From: Yarrowia lipolytica
Taxonomy: Eukaryota > Ascomycota > Dipodascomycetes > Dipodascales
Assembly (NCBI RefSeq): GCF_001761485.1
Contig: NC_090771.1
Location: forward strand, 372,001 to 436,000
DNA length: 64,000 nt
Direction of reading: 5' to 3'
Positions 1 to 10,420 of the stretch are shown piece after piece. Positions within the stretch are counted from its first letter, which is position 1. Each line of letters starts with the position of its first letter. The notes beneath the pieces are model-generated. The model made no database searches. It was given only the letters and a program-made list of their open reading frames with translations, and was not told the origin of the DNA. Position numbers and translations under genes: made by a program.

Positions 1-1505
1 CGTGAAGAGGGTGGTGTGTTGTGTAGTCCTGATCACGACAGAGATGTAATGTCGCAGTTGTTTGTCGGTGGTCGCGTCGAACTCTCCTTGTCGTGGCAAC
101 TCAGGTCTACCGTCGCACCTCCAGTGTCGAACCTCGGATGTGTGCTGTGTGGTACCTTGTCGAGATAAACTCGGCCAAACCTTACACGGAGTGAATAAGG
201 TGTAGACATGGCAACTTCTTGACGTGTACAAGATGGAGAAGGACAGAGACGAACGAACGAGGAATATAAAGAATATAAATATGGTGGGAAGCGCGGGGGG
301 GTCAAAGTATTTATATTATTCGCCCGTGTTTGTGTTTCATTACACAAAACTAAATCAACGCGCCCAATTCCTCGGCCCATGGCAATGCCAAACATGTACT
401 ATGATACTGGGTACACTGCTCTCACATTATGCTACACCCCTACCTCCAACCTTTGGCCTCCACCTCCCAAATAATTACACTTGCAACTGTACCTGAGAAT
501 AGGTGTCGTGTGAGCTGGCCTCAAGAGGGTAACACTGACGAGCGTAACGTTGGTCATGTGACTTTGGCGAGGCGTCGAGGAGGTTGGAATGCTGGTGTTC
601 ATTTTTTTCCTACTCCGTCTTTGTAATGACGAGATACACGCATATCATCATGTACCCATAAGTAGTGTGAAGACTGGGAATCTCTAAACAAGTGATGAGA
701 TGACGGGGGAAATGTATTAGTAACAGACCAATTGCGGGGATTCAATTGGTTTAGAGGTAGTTGAATATTAGTAAGCAAAACAGGGACTAATGAGTGTTAT
801 TACCTGCTGGCTAATTTTTCTGGTTGCACCTGTTTGTCCTGATTCGGAAACTCCACTGAACTTTTCAAGGCGTTTCAGATATCGGTCTGCCACTTTTGAG
901 CTTTTTACACTTACTTAGCTTTTCGGTGCTAGGACGCGGGGATAGTGGTGCGGGGTGAGGAAAATTAGTCCCATGTGGCCAGAAGTTGGTCTGGGGGAAT
1001 CAGATCCGTCTCTTGGTGTTCATTGTCGGGCCGAACAACACTAGCATTGCTGTGAGCGAGACTAGACGAATGTTTGGTTTCTCAACGATAGCCTGGATTA
1101 ATCTTAACTAATTACTTTACATTTGGTATGATATCATTGAGCTTCTCATGTATATGCAGAAAAAAAATCTCAGCTATCAAAAGAAATTTAAATCCTTTCG
1201 TTTGTCTTTTTGAAAGTAGTTCCAGTTCATTTGACTTGAGGTGCCTATGTATGATATATTGAAGATAGTACCGTACATACTCTCATGCTGTTCTTACTCT
1301 CTCCCTCAATCTGCCATCGACTGAAGATCTTCTCTCAGCCACGCGACGGACAAGGTCACAAACCGACTTTTTCACATTGATTCATTACGAAATACCCACC
1401 TTTTTCAACTCCCCATGTCTATACATTCACCATATCTCTGTCCAATTGACATTTATTACTAAATTACTCTCATTGAATCTCAAAATGAACGTGACAAGCT
1501 CCTGC
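1..1505. other. Left-edge intergenic region, no convincing gene
   Basis: No ORF here has Yarrowia-like codon use or a recognisable domain. On the minus strand an AT-rich TATA-like stretch (about 262-285) is followed by a CT-rich stretch and an ATG at 209-207, in frame with 57 further codons ending at 33. This could be the first exon of a gene running off the left edge, but no splice acceptor is visible before position 1. The remainder up to the stop codon of the peptide transporter at 1506 is AT-rich non-coding DNA. Confidence 0.5.
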
Positions 1506-4136
1506 TTAAGGGAAACTGCCCTTAGGAGGACCAATAATTTGACCATCCGGAATTTCCAACAAAGGCGTCAGGTTTCCGTCTGCTCCTTCCCACGGAACAT
1601 TGTTGCCCCACCAGTCAAGCGACACTCCTGAGTATTGGAGAGCAAAGAACACAATGATACCGGAAAGAGCAATTCCCACGTTAATTCCAGCAACCCCAAC
1701 GTAGGTATACTTGGCCCACCATTCAGGGAACCGCTTCTTGATGTACAAAGTCCAAGCGGCTGCAAGGTAGACGCCTCCAATGGAATATGAGAGGTTTCCA
1801 GGAGCAAATCCAATGAGACCCATGTTGATGACCACGGGGTTGTACTTTCCAAGACGCTCTGAAAGTCGGATCATGGCTTGTTTTCGCTCTGGGAACCGTT
1901 TTCCAATGTAGTGAGGAATGGTGTACTGGACAACAAAGAAGACAAGACCCACAACAGCTCCAAGGAGGAAACACCACTTGAGGAAGGGGTATAGGCCCGT
2001 GTTTCCTCCAGTACCAAAGAAACGCTTGGTTCCAATGGCTCCAAAAAGCACGGAGGCGGCGTAGAAGGTGTTCTGACCAGGACAGGTGAACTTGGTGGTA
2101 GCTCTCTGGGCAGGAGTGCAAATATCCTGGAGAGTAAGCTGATACTGGAGAATACCGACGGTGACAAAGGCACTGATCAGAGTTGACAAGACCTGGGATC
2201 GAAAAATAGCTCGAGAGGGAACATAAGTATACATACCGGTCTTCCATACAGATACGAATCCCTGAGACGTAGAGTCAACGTTGACTCCGTAAGCCTTGAG
2301 AATGTTTAGGGCCGTGGGACGACCGTTGAGAGCGTATCCACAGATGATTTCGACCAGCACGTTGAGAGCAAATCCGTTCCCTGTGTATGCCTGCAGAAGA
2401 CAGATGGGGATCAGGAAGACGAGGTTGATACCAAGGACAAAGAAAATACCCCAGACAGGAGTGGTGGTTTCCCATCCCTTGACTGTTCCGATACAGAATC
2501 CGATGGAGATGAGCAGAATGAGGAAGAACCACCAATCAGGCACATCGGCGTACTTTTTGAGCTGCTTGGCAAAAGGTGAGTCGACCTCAGTACGTTTAGT
2601 TCCATTCCAGAAGGCAATTCCGTTGTAGAAGTCGATAGACGCCTGTTTCATGTCTTGCCAGTAAGCCAACATTGTATAGACAAAGCCAAGGGTGTAGACG
2701 GAGAAGAAGGCTCCGTAGGCCACGAGGTTTCCTGCACTCCACAGCGGAGGTCCGTATTCGTGGTACTTTTCCAAGTCAAAAACTCCGTTGGTAAGAATCT
2801 TTGTCACCTTGTAGCTGCCTCCTTTGTTGTTGTAGATACCAGGCATGTTCATGGGCAGGTAGGCAGTCCATCGGACGTTGGAGTAGTAGACACCGATGAC
2901 GGCAAAAGTACCGATAACAAGACCGATCAGACTGTTGACAATAGACCACCAGGGAGTCACGACACTGCCAACTCCGATCTGGTTGAGATCAAATGTAGGA
3001 ATAGGATTGATGCCCATTCCAGATTGACCGGTGATGAGTGCCAGGTTGACGTTGTTGGGTGCAATCCAAGTCATCCAGTTGAAATTGGAGATCGCCTGGA
3101 AGAGGTAATCAGGGATCCAGTAGTAGATAAAGGAGACCACAAAAGTGGCAAGAAACCACCAATACTTGGAGATGGTCCATCCGTTGATCTTCTGCTTTCT
3201 TTCGGGATCTAGAAGTGCACGATTGAGGGCGATGGTGGGCATGTTCAGGGGCCACATGGCCTTGGTAGGGTAGATAGCGAACCGTCTGAGGATTCCTGCA
3301 AATCCAAATCCAATATACTGCGATGACAGAGTCAGCATGATTTGGTAGCCAAAGGTGGCCCACTTTTGGTTGTAGTACATGGGTAGCAACTGGGTGGGCA
3401 GGTTGTAGGCAGACACGTAGGTGGCTCCATCTCCTCCCGACAAGAAGAAGGTGGCGAACATTTGTTCCTTTCGGCTCCAAGGTCCAGGGTTCAGGGAGAT
3501 TCGAGTACCTCTCCAGGTGAAGCCCCAGTCAGGAAGAATACGGGCAAGGAGCTCTCCACAGGGATAGGTGAGCAGCTGGAGAACGTCAGAGCCGATGGAG
3601 ATCGAAGGGTACCGGAAGATGAAGAACTGATTGACAAAGCAGCCGACCAGGAGCCATACCAGACCAATAGCATACGCTCTGATGGTCTCGCAGGGCTCAT
3701 CCATGTCGTCGTAGCAATCAGTGACGGCTCTGACCTCAATGTAAGGAGACCAGTATTTGATGGCAGCAGCTTCGATTCGGAGGTCCAAAGAGTACGTATC
3801 TGGATTGGGAGCGTCTTTCTCTCCCGAAACAAGGGCTTTTAGGTACTCCTTGTATTCCAGACGAAGGTTGTAGTCATCCTCGTGAACGGGGATGAACTTG
3901 AGCAGGATCTCTTCAGCTTCGGAGTCTGACAGCTCTGCCACAAAGTTGGCCATCAGGCGGATGTTCTTGGTGTGGATGCCGTTTTCATCGGGCACGAAGT
4001 TGAGCTTTTCACCGACGTAGTCAATGAAAGAGCCGTCCGAGACTTCGGTCGCCTCGAACTCGATCTCGTGGATCTCCTTCTCCGAGCGGAACTTGTCGTC
4101 CGACTTTTCGTGCTCCTGGATCGATTCTGAGCTCAT
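1506..4136 (-). CDS. OPT-family oligopeptide transporter
   Basis: Predicted 876-residue polytopic plasma-membrane protein of the OPT (oligopeptide/siderophore/metal-chelate) family, which imports small peptides with protons. The first 115 or so residues are acidic and hydrophilic, as in fungal OPTs. They are followed by roughly 14-16 hydrophobic segments that reach almost to the C terminus. An NPGPW motif followed by KEQMFAT, typical of the family, lies near residue 215-230. The start chosen is the ATG at 4136; two further codons upstream open only with TTG. No intron is needed. The gene is divergent from the small gene at 7706 across a 3.6 kb gap. Fungi carry many OPT paralogues, so the substrate (tetra/pentapeptides, glutathione or other) cannot be told from sequence. 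Family assignment is secure. Confidence 0.93.
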   Translation of the reverse strand: MSSESIQEHEKSDDKFRSEKEIHEIEFEATEVSDGSFIDYVGEKLNFVPDENGIHTKNIRLMANFVAELSDSEAEEILLKFIPVHEDDYNLRLEYKEYLKALVSGEKDAPNPDTYSLDLRIEAAAIKYWSPYIEVRAVTDCYDDMDEPCETIRAYAIGLVWLLVGCFVNQFFIFRYPSISIGSDVLQLLTYPCGELLARILPDWGFTWRGTRISLNPGPWSRKEQMFATFFLSGGDGATYVSAYNLPTQLLPMYYNQKWATFGYQIMLTLSSQYIGFGFAGILRRFAIYPTKAMWPLNMPTIALNRALLDPERKQKINGWTISKYWWFLATFVVSFIYYWIPDYLFQAISNFNWMTWIAPNNVNLALITGQSGMGINPIPTFDLNQIGVGSVVTPWWSIVNSLIGLVIGTFAVIGVYYSNVRWTAYLPMNMPGIYNNKGGSYKVTKILTNGVFDLEKYHEYGPPLWSAGNLVAYGAFFSVYTLGFVYTMLAYWQDMKQASIDFYNGIAFWNGTKRTEVDSPFAKQLKKYADVPDWWFFLILLISIGFCIGTVKGWETTTPVWGIFFVLGINLVFLIPICLLQAYTGNGFALNVLVEIICGYALNGRPTALNILKAYGVNVDSTSQGFVSVWKTGMYTYVPSRAIFRSQVLSTLISAFVTVGILQYQLTLQDICTPAQRATTKFTCPGQNTFYAASVLFGAIGTKRFFGTGGNTGLYPFLKWCFLLGAVVGLVFFVVQYTIPHYIGKRFPERKQAMIRLSERLGKYNPVVINMGLIGFAPGNLSYSIGGVYLAAAWTLYIKKRFPEWWAKYTYVGVAGINVGIALSGIIVFFALQYSGVSLDWWGNNVPWEGADGNLTPLLEIPDGQIIGPPKGSFP

Positions 4137-7100
4137 GGCCAAAGTGGTTGTCTGGAAAACGACATTCCCCTACACCTAGTATAAGTACTCCATGATTTCA
4201 CACGGCACCGCGCACGGCTCCGACGATATCTACCACAGTGGTGACACAAGAATCAAACAACCAAGCAACATGGTTCGTTTGTAGGGCTCAAGGTTTAGTG
4301 CGTCAACTGAGACACGCGTCAGTGGCTTATCTGGATGCCAAGACTGTCAGATCATGACGCCAAGATAGCTGCAATGAGATAATGCAAGCCAAGACATGGG
4401 AGAGCGGCGTGTACAGCACATGTTGGAGAAGGAGACATTGTTTTTTCGTGAATCCCAGTCAGTGTCTTGGGTACACTACCGTACCCATCGCTGCAGTAGG
4501 GTACAAAGTCAAGGTTCAACAGCATTGAGAAAAAAACCCTGTGTCTTGACTTAAAAAAAAAAATAACCTCCTTAATGTGGCTTATCTTTGGTTGTGAAAA
4601 CATGATTGAGATTGAACAGTGTCTGTTGTGTATTATTCAGGGGTAGCTTGTATGGGTAATTCATTGTGTAATGTTTTGTCTGGAAATACCTGTACAAGTG
4701 TTCTCTTAATGGATACTCATTTGGTCTTGTCTTTTCAGATATACAGCAAAGCATCAGTCGTCCAAAAGTCGACTTTATCGGAGTTGCCGTCTAAACAAAG
4801 ACTCTATCATTGACGCAAATAATTATTCGGTTGTCTGGGATTGGATGTTACCAGAGTTTCGATTGGACACGGTACAGAATACCATACGGAGACGGTAATA
4901 CGGTAAGACGATAAGACTACGAGCCCAGATGCTGTATGCACCTGCAACATCGCTCTTAAAAGGCACCCAATCTTCATTCTAAACTATGTGGGGTACTGCT
5001 TTGCGGTTTTTCTGTACGGTATGCTACACGAAGGGCTGAAGAGTAAAGATGAATCACGTCCATATCGTATTGGTTGTGCATGATGTCACAGAAAGGTGGT
5101 TCCACAATTACTCCCGAGTTAAGACTCTATCGCTTCCAGCCAGTCCGAACTAATGTGATAGTCGTATCTTGGCGTTGTAGAGTTTGCAATCAACTGGATG
5201 CTTTGGATGTAGTTTGAGACATTGGTCGACTTTACCAGTTGATGATATTGCCTTACCTACTATTGGTGAGCAAAACAATGATACAATTTACATCTTCTGA
5301 TTCAGTTATTTCTTCCCATCAAGTCCCTGTATCTCTGGCTGCTCGGGTTCCGTTTTCGCGTGTTTGGTAACGTGGGCTCATTAGCTCAGCATTAGCTTCT
5401 CTCCACTTGACAAGCCACAGAGAAATACGAGCTGCTAGAGTGCAGCCCGCACAAAAAAGTAAGTGCAATGATATCTCATCTTTGAGTCATTGGACCGAGT
5501 CTTGCAGTGACATGAGTCATGGAGAGAGTGTAGGACTGCCCATCATACGCTCTGACGATTGACAGTATTGTGTTGATCGCTCCTCGACTTGTTCCCCGAG
5601 TCGAATCTGGTTGTGTCTTGTACCTATCTTCGACTGTGTGAATTGGCAGAGCTGATAGGGTGGAGCACAGGTGGAGAACTCAAATACGACCTAGCAGGGG
5701 TGGAGGGCACATCTGACACTTCTTATCGTGATGCTGCCACAGAAAGCAAAATGTGGATATGTGGATGTGTGGATGATGTACGGCTCTTGACGAGGGGTCG
5801 ATGCAACGCACGTCTGCTGATCAAGTGTCACTCTATACAGCGATTGTTTTCACTTGCTCCATTGAGATTTCTTGATGTCATTCAGTCGTTCAGATGCTAT
5901 AGGACGTCGAACGAAGAGACGTTCGGCGTTTAGAGAAGACTGCGACAGCCGAGAGCGACCCTAGAAGAGTCGGTTCTAACAATATCTACCAAGAAATTAT
6001 ATCTCGCAAGTCAAAACAGACGGATACCACCGGAAAATTGGAGTTTGGGGGTTCACATGAGACCTTCGAGCAGCCGTGGGGGTACCAAGATCCATGAATG
6101 GGGGATAAACACAAGGGGATGTATACGTGCAGCAATAACAGGTTTAAAACTGATCTCCAATCAACTTTCAAAGTTAGCAAAACGTGGTCGTGGCCCTTCT
6201 CGAGAGCATCGGTAGCCTGCCTGTCTATCAATGGAACTTGCCGTTCAGAGATCTGTCAAGACCTGTTACGAACGTATTTGTTCTTTTTCAAACTTTCCAC
6301 AGGCATCAGCTTCATTAGTTGGTGTCTGTGAGGCAGCGTTGATGGTATAGTAGCTCGCGATGTTCACTGTACCGACTATCGTGGCTTAAGCGATCATGAT
6401 TCTGCAAAGTACAAAACAGGTCGGTTTTGTGGAAGCAATAGGAAGGATCGCGTATAAACTGTGTAGACCTGACTCGCCATTGCGGATCTCCTCGAGTATT
6501 CACGTTCGAACACGTGCGTTCCTTTGGTCTTGCTGGAGCTGGAGCTTCAGTCATGTAAATCTCTGTGCTTCAGAAACGTGGCGAAGTGACCAATGCAAAC
6601 ACTTTGATACCATTCAAACACTTCTATACCATGCAATTACACCCAGAAAAGATATTGAGGAAACTCCAGTCTCTCGTCGAGCTCCACATTCAATTCATAT
6701 TCCCAGACTCTAGGAAATCCAACTGGCCTCGGCACACAATGTCGTTGATATAAGGAGTCTTTTGTGATGAAAAATACCACTTGTAAAAAAACACTTCCCT
6801 GGGAAGTCTTCTGTCATTTACTCGTTATCTGCCTATCTTACACAACCGTCTCAATTGAGCATCATCTACTTCAACTAACTCTCACTAAATTACTTGGGCA
6901 CTGTACTGGTACTTCCCATAACCTTATGCTCCCCAGATCTACATCTTCCAGAACAGTGGATCTATAGACATTTGTCTCAGAGGCTCCTTGGAAATGAATT
7001 CATGTACCCAGAGAGACCCTCGCTGCCAATATTCAAAAAAAAAAGCTCAAAAATTAATATAAATAAATAAATAGAAACACGCATTACATGATGCCCCACT

Positions 7101-7623
7101 ACACTACAAGTAGCTGCAGATTACGCCCAATATACACTGCAGGGATGCATGTTGCTGTCATATCGTACGGGCGAATTGCCCACTTTGATGGATTATGTAA
7201 ACCATAAGGAAAGGTTACGAGTGTATTACGTCATCCAGTAGAGTACCATGCTCAAATACTGCTTCGGAAACGCACTCTTCCATTGTTCTTCAACACACAT
7301 GACCATTGTCGTAGAAGTAGCAACCATAACAGAGTTCCAACAAAGGCCATTCTCAGGAGTTTATTCCGAACCTTCAAGTCGGACGGCTGAATGAGTTTCT
7401 CAACACTGGTGTAAGAGGTAGGCGGAGGGAGGCATACAAGTGGTTTGGGGGGGGGTTAATCAAGTCGGAGTCCACGTATGGTCACGTGATCATCTCAGGG
7501 CTCCAAACCCCAATTAAAAATAGCCGTTTACCGCCGACCCACAGTGCATATATTCAGGCAGCAGTGGCAAAAGCAAATAACCATGTAGTACGCCATGTGT
7601 ACACCTGAGACCCGTTGTGGGTG

Positions 7624-7631
7624 TATATATA
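7624..7631 (+). promoter_or_regulatory. TATA box of the 82-residue gene
   Basis: An exact TATATATA lies 75 bp before the ATG at 7706. Pyrimidine-rich sequence (about 7636-7650) follows it, as is common just upstream of transcription starts in highly expressed yeast genes. The short leader that remains contains the CA repeat. Confidence 0.6.
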
Positions 7632-7675
7632 GGTGTCTCTTCCGTCTTGTCGGAGACTAAAAGAATATCATTTCG

Positions 7676-7701
7676 ACACACACACACACACACACACACA
7701 A
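7676..7701. repeat. CA dinucleotide microsatellite in a 5' leader
   Basis: About twelve uninterrupted CA units sit directly before ACAAAATG, the start context of the 82-residue gene. If transcription starts downstream of the TATA box at 7624, the repeat makes up most of the proximal 5' leader. Length variation between strains would be expected from replication slippage. Confidence 0.9.
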
Positions 7702-7705
7702 CAAA

Positions 7706-7954
7706 ATGGGACTTGGAGACAAAATTGAAGCTGCCGTCGAGAAGATCGACGAGAAGGTCGAGAAGGTGACCAATCCTGAGTACCTCGACCAGAATCACGG
7801 AAAGACCACCGAGACCAACGAGCAGTTTGACCCTGCGTACGCCTCCCAGAACCCCAAGCCTGGAAACGCTGACATTGCCTCGTTTGAGCCTGCTTACGGT
7901 GGATCCACCGACTCTGCTCCCGGCACCGAGGCCACCAAGGACTGTGCTTACTAG
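7706..7954 (+). CDS. Small hydrophilic protein of unknown function, 82 aa
   Basis: I do not recognise this protein. It starts with a lysine- and glutamate-rich amphipathic stretch (residues 2-25, GLGDKIEAAVEKIDEKVEKV), then an Asn/Gln/Pro/Gly-rich tail with two related FDPAYA/FEPAYG motifs, and ends in Asp-Cys-Ala-Tyr. The terminal cysteine is third from the end, so it is not a CaaX box. There is no signal peptide or membrane segment. Codon choice is strongly biased (GAG, AAG, GCC, ACC), which in this yeast suggests high expression. A TATATATA box lies 75 bp upstream and the start context ACAAAATG is good, so it is probably a real, abundant protein. The composition recalls small stress-related hydrophilic proteins, but that is only a guess. 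Confidence 0.75.
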   Translation: MGLGDKIEAAVEKIDEKVEKVTNPEYLDQNHGKTTETNEQFDPAYASQNPKPGNADIASFEPAYGGSTDSAPGTEATKDCAY

Positions 7955-8792
7955 ATGGAGCCCAATCTCTAGGGCGATTTGATGAGATGACAAGGACGAT
8001 GGTTTGCACACTTTCGTACCGCTGTATTGTATATTTAATATATTGATTTATTTTTGTATCTGACGCATTGTCGATCGCTCTACCAACAATGAGGGGCGTA
8101 TTGGATTGGGCTGGGATTGGCCCGTATCCACACCTTCCATACAGAAATCATGTGACCAGTGCCTCCAACTCAATGTGAGGTGCGGCACACATTTTGTTGG
8201 GTCGCGGAGGCGGATTGGGTGTCAGATCATAGCTATTCAGATTAAGACCTGTTACTATAATCGGCACTTTCTTTTTTTGTTGTTTGTTTTACCCGTTATT
8301 TACGACGATGTTGAAAATAGAACGCCCTGCTGATTGTCCATACAGCCCTCCAAATGTTAGAGTTGTGCTGATACGGTTAGGGAAAAGTGCATAGACTTGA
8401 AAAAGAAAATAGATTAAAAAAAAAAAATTCGATAAGCGCACAACTTGGTCAGTAAGAGACTAAAGTATCAAGAAGTTCGGCTGGTGGGTTTCAATGTGAG
8501 TCTCCGTGTCCAATTTCAGACTAATATCTCCAAAATTGCGTCAGCTAGATCCTGTCATGTCATGTTCTACTGTGCCCTACTGGAACCGCTGAAGTTTGTT
8601 CTGAGGACGCTGAGTCGAAATGTTGGACAGTTTTGGTAAAGTACCCGGAAAAGATGGACATGACCGTCTGCACTTACTCACTGTTAGCATAGTACTGTCT
8701 TACTTGTTCTCATGTTACGTGGGCCGTTTTCTCTTGGTCTCTTTGTCGTATTAGTAATCACCGACTTTACCAACGTTTATCCTCATTCTCAC
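7955..8792. other. Intergenic region with AT-rich 3' end
   Basis: The first 120 bases hold an AT-rich stretch (about 8030-8060) that probably forms the 3' end of the 82-residue gene. A run of A (about 8416-8427) and AT-rich sequence follow. An open frame continues upstream of the next gene to an ATG at 8712, but its codons (TTA, GTA, CGT) look non-coding. No other feature is seen. Confidence 0.5.
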
Positions 8793-9611
8793 ATGTCTCT
8801 TCTTCCACCTCCCCATACTTCTGATACCATGAAACAAATAACCAGACAAACTAAAAACTTGCACCTATATGTTTCTCGAGGATGCCCGTTCGCCCACCGA
8901 GCTTTGATTATGCGCGATCTGCACAAGCTGGACAATATCAGTGTCGATGTTGTGGACCCAGTCTTGGGAGACAAGGGGTGGGTGTTCTCGCCCTCGAAGG
9001 AAGGGTGTACTAAAGACACAATCTATGGGCTCGACACGCTCCGTCAAGTGTACGAAAAGGTCGACCCTGGCTACTCAGGATCCATTACCGTCCCTCTATT
9101 GATTGACACTCACTCGAACAAGTTGGTCAGCAATGAGTCAGCCCAGATTGCCGAGATGATGGACGGCGAGTTTGACAAACGGGTCAAGAAGAGTACCGAC
9201 TTTGTCCACAAAAACATCACTCTTGCCGTGTACAAGGTGGGCTTCTCTAAGGACCAGACCGCTTACAATGGAGCGATCAAGGAGCTGTTCTCGGCTTTGA
9301 AAAAAGTCGAGAAGGATCTGAGAGACAGCAAGTATCTCGCTGGAGACAGTCTGACAGCAGCCGATGTGTTTCTGTACACTTCGATTGTCAGATTCGATCC
9401 GGTCTATGTGCAACGGTTCAAGTGCAACGTTGGCATGATCCGCCATAACTTCCCCTGGATCCATCTTTGGCTGAGACACCTGTACTGGCAGGTTCCAGCA
9501 TTCCGAGACACAACTGATTTTTCGCACATTAAACAGTTGTATTACGACAAGGGTCCAGAAAGCATTATCCCTGCTGGTCCGGTCCCAGATATCGAGAAAC
9601 TCGAAGAGTGA
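8793..9611 (+). CDS. Glutathionyl-hydroquinone reductase (Ecm4/omega-like GST)
   Basis: Predicted cytosolic thiol transferase that reduces glutathionyl-hydroquinones with glutathione, a family that includes yeast Ecm4 and the Gto proteins. The N-terminal thioredoxin-like domain begins with LHLYVSRGCPFAHRA, whose Cys-Pro-Phe-Ala-His-Arg carries the catalytic cysteine (CPWAHR in most relatives). SNESAQIAEMM is the glutathione-binding SNES-type turn. The helical C-terminal domain has family signatures AVYKVGF, LYTSIVRFDPVY and FKCN, and it ends with an IKQLYY and IIPAGP motif. I chose the ATG at 8793 (272 aa). An ATG at 8829 has a better ACC context just before the domain (260 aa), and the ATG at 8712 would add a hydrophobic stretch with unusual codons. 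Family call is secure; exact start is not. Confidence 0.88.
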   Translation: MSLLPPPHTSDTMKQITRQTKNLHLYVSRGCPFAHRALIMRDLHKLDNISVDVVDPVLGDKGWVFSPSKEGCTKDTIYGLDTLRQVYEKVDPGYSGSITVPLLIDTHSNKLVSNESAQIAEMMDGEFDKRVKKSTDFVHKNITLAVYKVGFSKDQTAYNGAIKELFSALKKVEKDLRDSKYLAGDSLTAADVFLYTSIVRFDPVYVQRFKCNVGMIRHNFPWIHLWLRHLYWQVPAFRDTTDFSHIKQLYYDKGPESIIPAGPVPDIEKLEE

Positions 9612-10243
9612 CATTGCGTGAGGGCAGCACCCCTATGTACGAGTACATACAGTACTGTACAGTACAGTGTACGACAAGTATTTACCTTATGAAAGACCCG
9701 CCCGTAATACTGCGTGAAAATCGTGTACACCCTGCGCCTAGACCAGGGCGCATGTAGTTGCAATTCACACTGATACCGGTACCTTTTGGGTTATTGCCAT
9801 GACTGCCGCACATACGAGACCTTGTTGATCCGCTCGTCCGACGAAGCCTTTTCTAGAAAGGGAGGGAATAGTGCGGTATCGGATCCATTGCGTCTCTTCT
9901 GCCGGAGCCCATCCACATGCGGCGAGGTTGAAAGCAGGAAGCAATGCATCTGGGATGCGCAGATCGCTGAAATATCGCCTGAGCTTGGGATGAAGGCGTG
10001 TCTCACTTGTGACTCTGCAGAAGGGCGGCGACCTAGATGATTGGTTACATTTAGTTTACCCCGTTCTTCCGGAAAGGCTGGTCCGAAGGATGCGTCTTGG
10101 ATGTAGATGGTTTTGGGTTGAGTCATGTGCGTGCATCTTCTCGCTACCGAGATGCACCTTTGAGACATCCGTCGACTTATATAAACAGATGGCTTGGTCG
10201 GTGCAACTTGGACATTCATCAAAACTACTACACAATATACACC
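9612..10243. other. Intergenic region with a dense GTAC-repeat cluster
   Basis: Just after the reductase stop, positions 9637-9680 consist almost wholly of overlapping GTAC words (GTACGAGTAC, CAGTACTGTAC, AGTACAGTG). A short CTTTTCTAGAAAG palindrome lies near 9848. The right part holds the TATA box of the next predicted small gene. Confidence 0.6.
10178..10185 (+). promoter_or_regulatory. TATA box before a predicted small gene
   Basis: TATATAAA lies 66 bp upstream of the ATG at 10244. The interval ends in an A/C-rich leader (ACTACTACACAATATACACC) typical of yeast 5' untranslated regions. Confidence 0.5.
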
Positions 10244-10420
10244 ATGTGCATCCCTATGTTTGTTCGAGGCACCAAGATGCCCCCGGAGGACGAGTGTCCC
10301 AGAATGTCTATGGCCAAGATACGAAGTCTGTCTCGGCCCAATTCCAAGGCCTCCACGGAGAAGAAGGAACCTGCAACTGCACAACCACCAACTGCACAGG
10401 TTCCAGCCGCACACCAGTAA
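10244..10420 (+). CDS. Possible small basic protein, 58 aa
   Basis: No homologue is recognised. The reading frame starts at the first ATG downstream of a good TATA box, in an ACACCATG context, and uses codons usual for this yeast (CGA, AAG, GAG, GCC, TCC). The peptide begins MCIPMFVRGTKMPPEDECP, then a basic serine-rich middle, and ends in an Ala/Pro/Gln-rich tail. It has no signal peptide or membrane segment. Overlapping frames on the same strand are also open and longer, so it could be chance. The promoter-like context and codon use are the only support. Confidence 0.4.
   Translation: MCIPMFVRGTKMPPEDECPRMSMAKIRSLSRPNSKASTEKKEPATAQPPTAQVPAAHQ

Larger units (their letters stand above)
4137..7705. 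other. 3.6 kb divergent intergenic region
   Basis: This stretch separates the divergent peptide transporter and the 82-residue gene. It is AT-rich compared with the genes, and its ORFs (for example 5589-5933, 6396-6713, 6767-6967) mostly start with non-ATG codons or use rare codons, so I do not call genes. Visible elements: an A11 tract near 4553-4563, two TGAGTCA motifs exactly 30 bp apart (5483 and 5513), a 10-bp-stem inverted repeat at 5904-5929, one CACGTG at 6511, an AT-rich stretch near 7050-7080, a TCACGTGAT element at 7482-7490 and a G9 run near 7447-7455. Confidence 0.55.

Noticed and set aside
120-140. B-box-like GGTTCGA on the minus strand, possible tRNA
   Set aside because: No acceptor, D or anticodon stem can be formed around it.
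5589-5933. 114-codon plus-strand frame in the gene-poor region
   Set aside because: Opens with TTG, not ATG; codon use is not like the neighbouring genes; no domain.
6767-6967. 66-codon frame with a hydrophobic middle
   Set aside because: Rare codons and no promoter at a suitable distance; could be a chance signal-peptide-like string.
8712-8792. N-terminal hydrophobic extension of the hydroquinone reductase
   Set aside because: Codons TTA, GTA and CGT are unlike the gene body and the family is cytosolic; a start at 8793 or 8829 is more likely.
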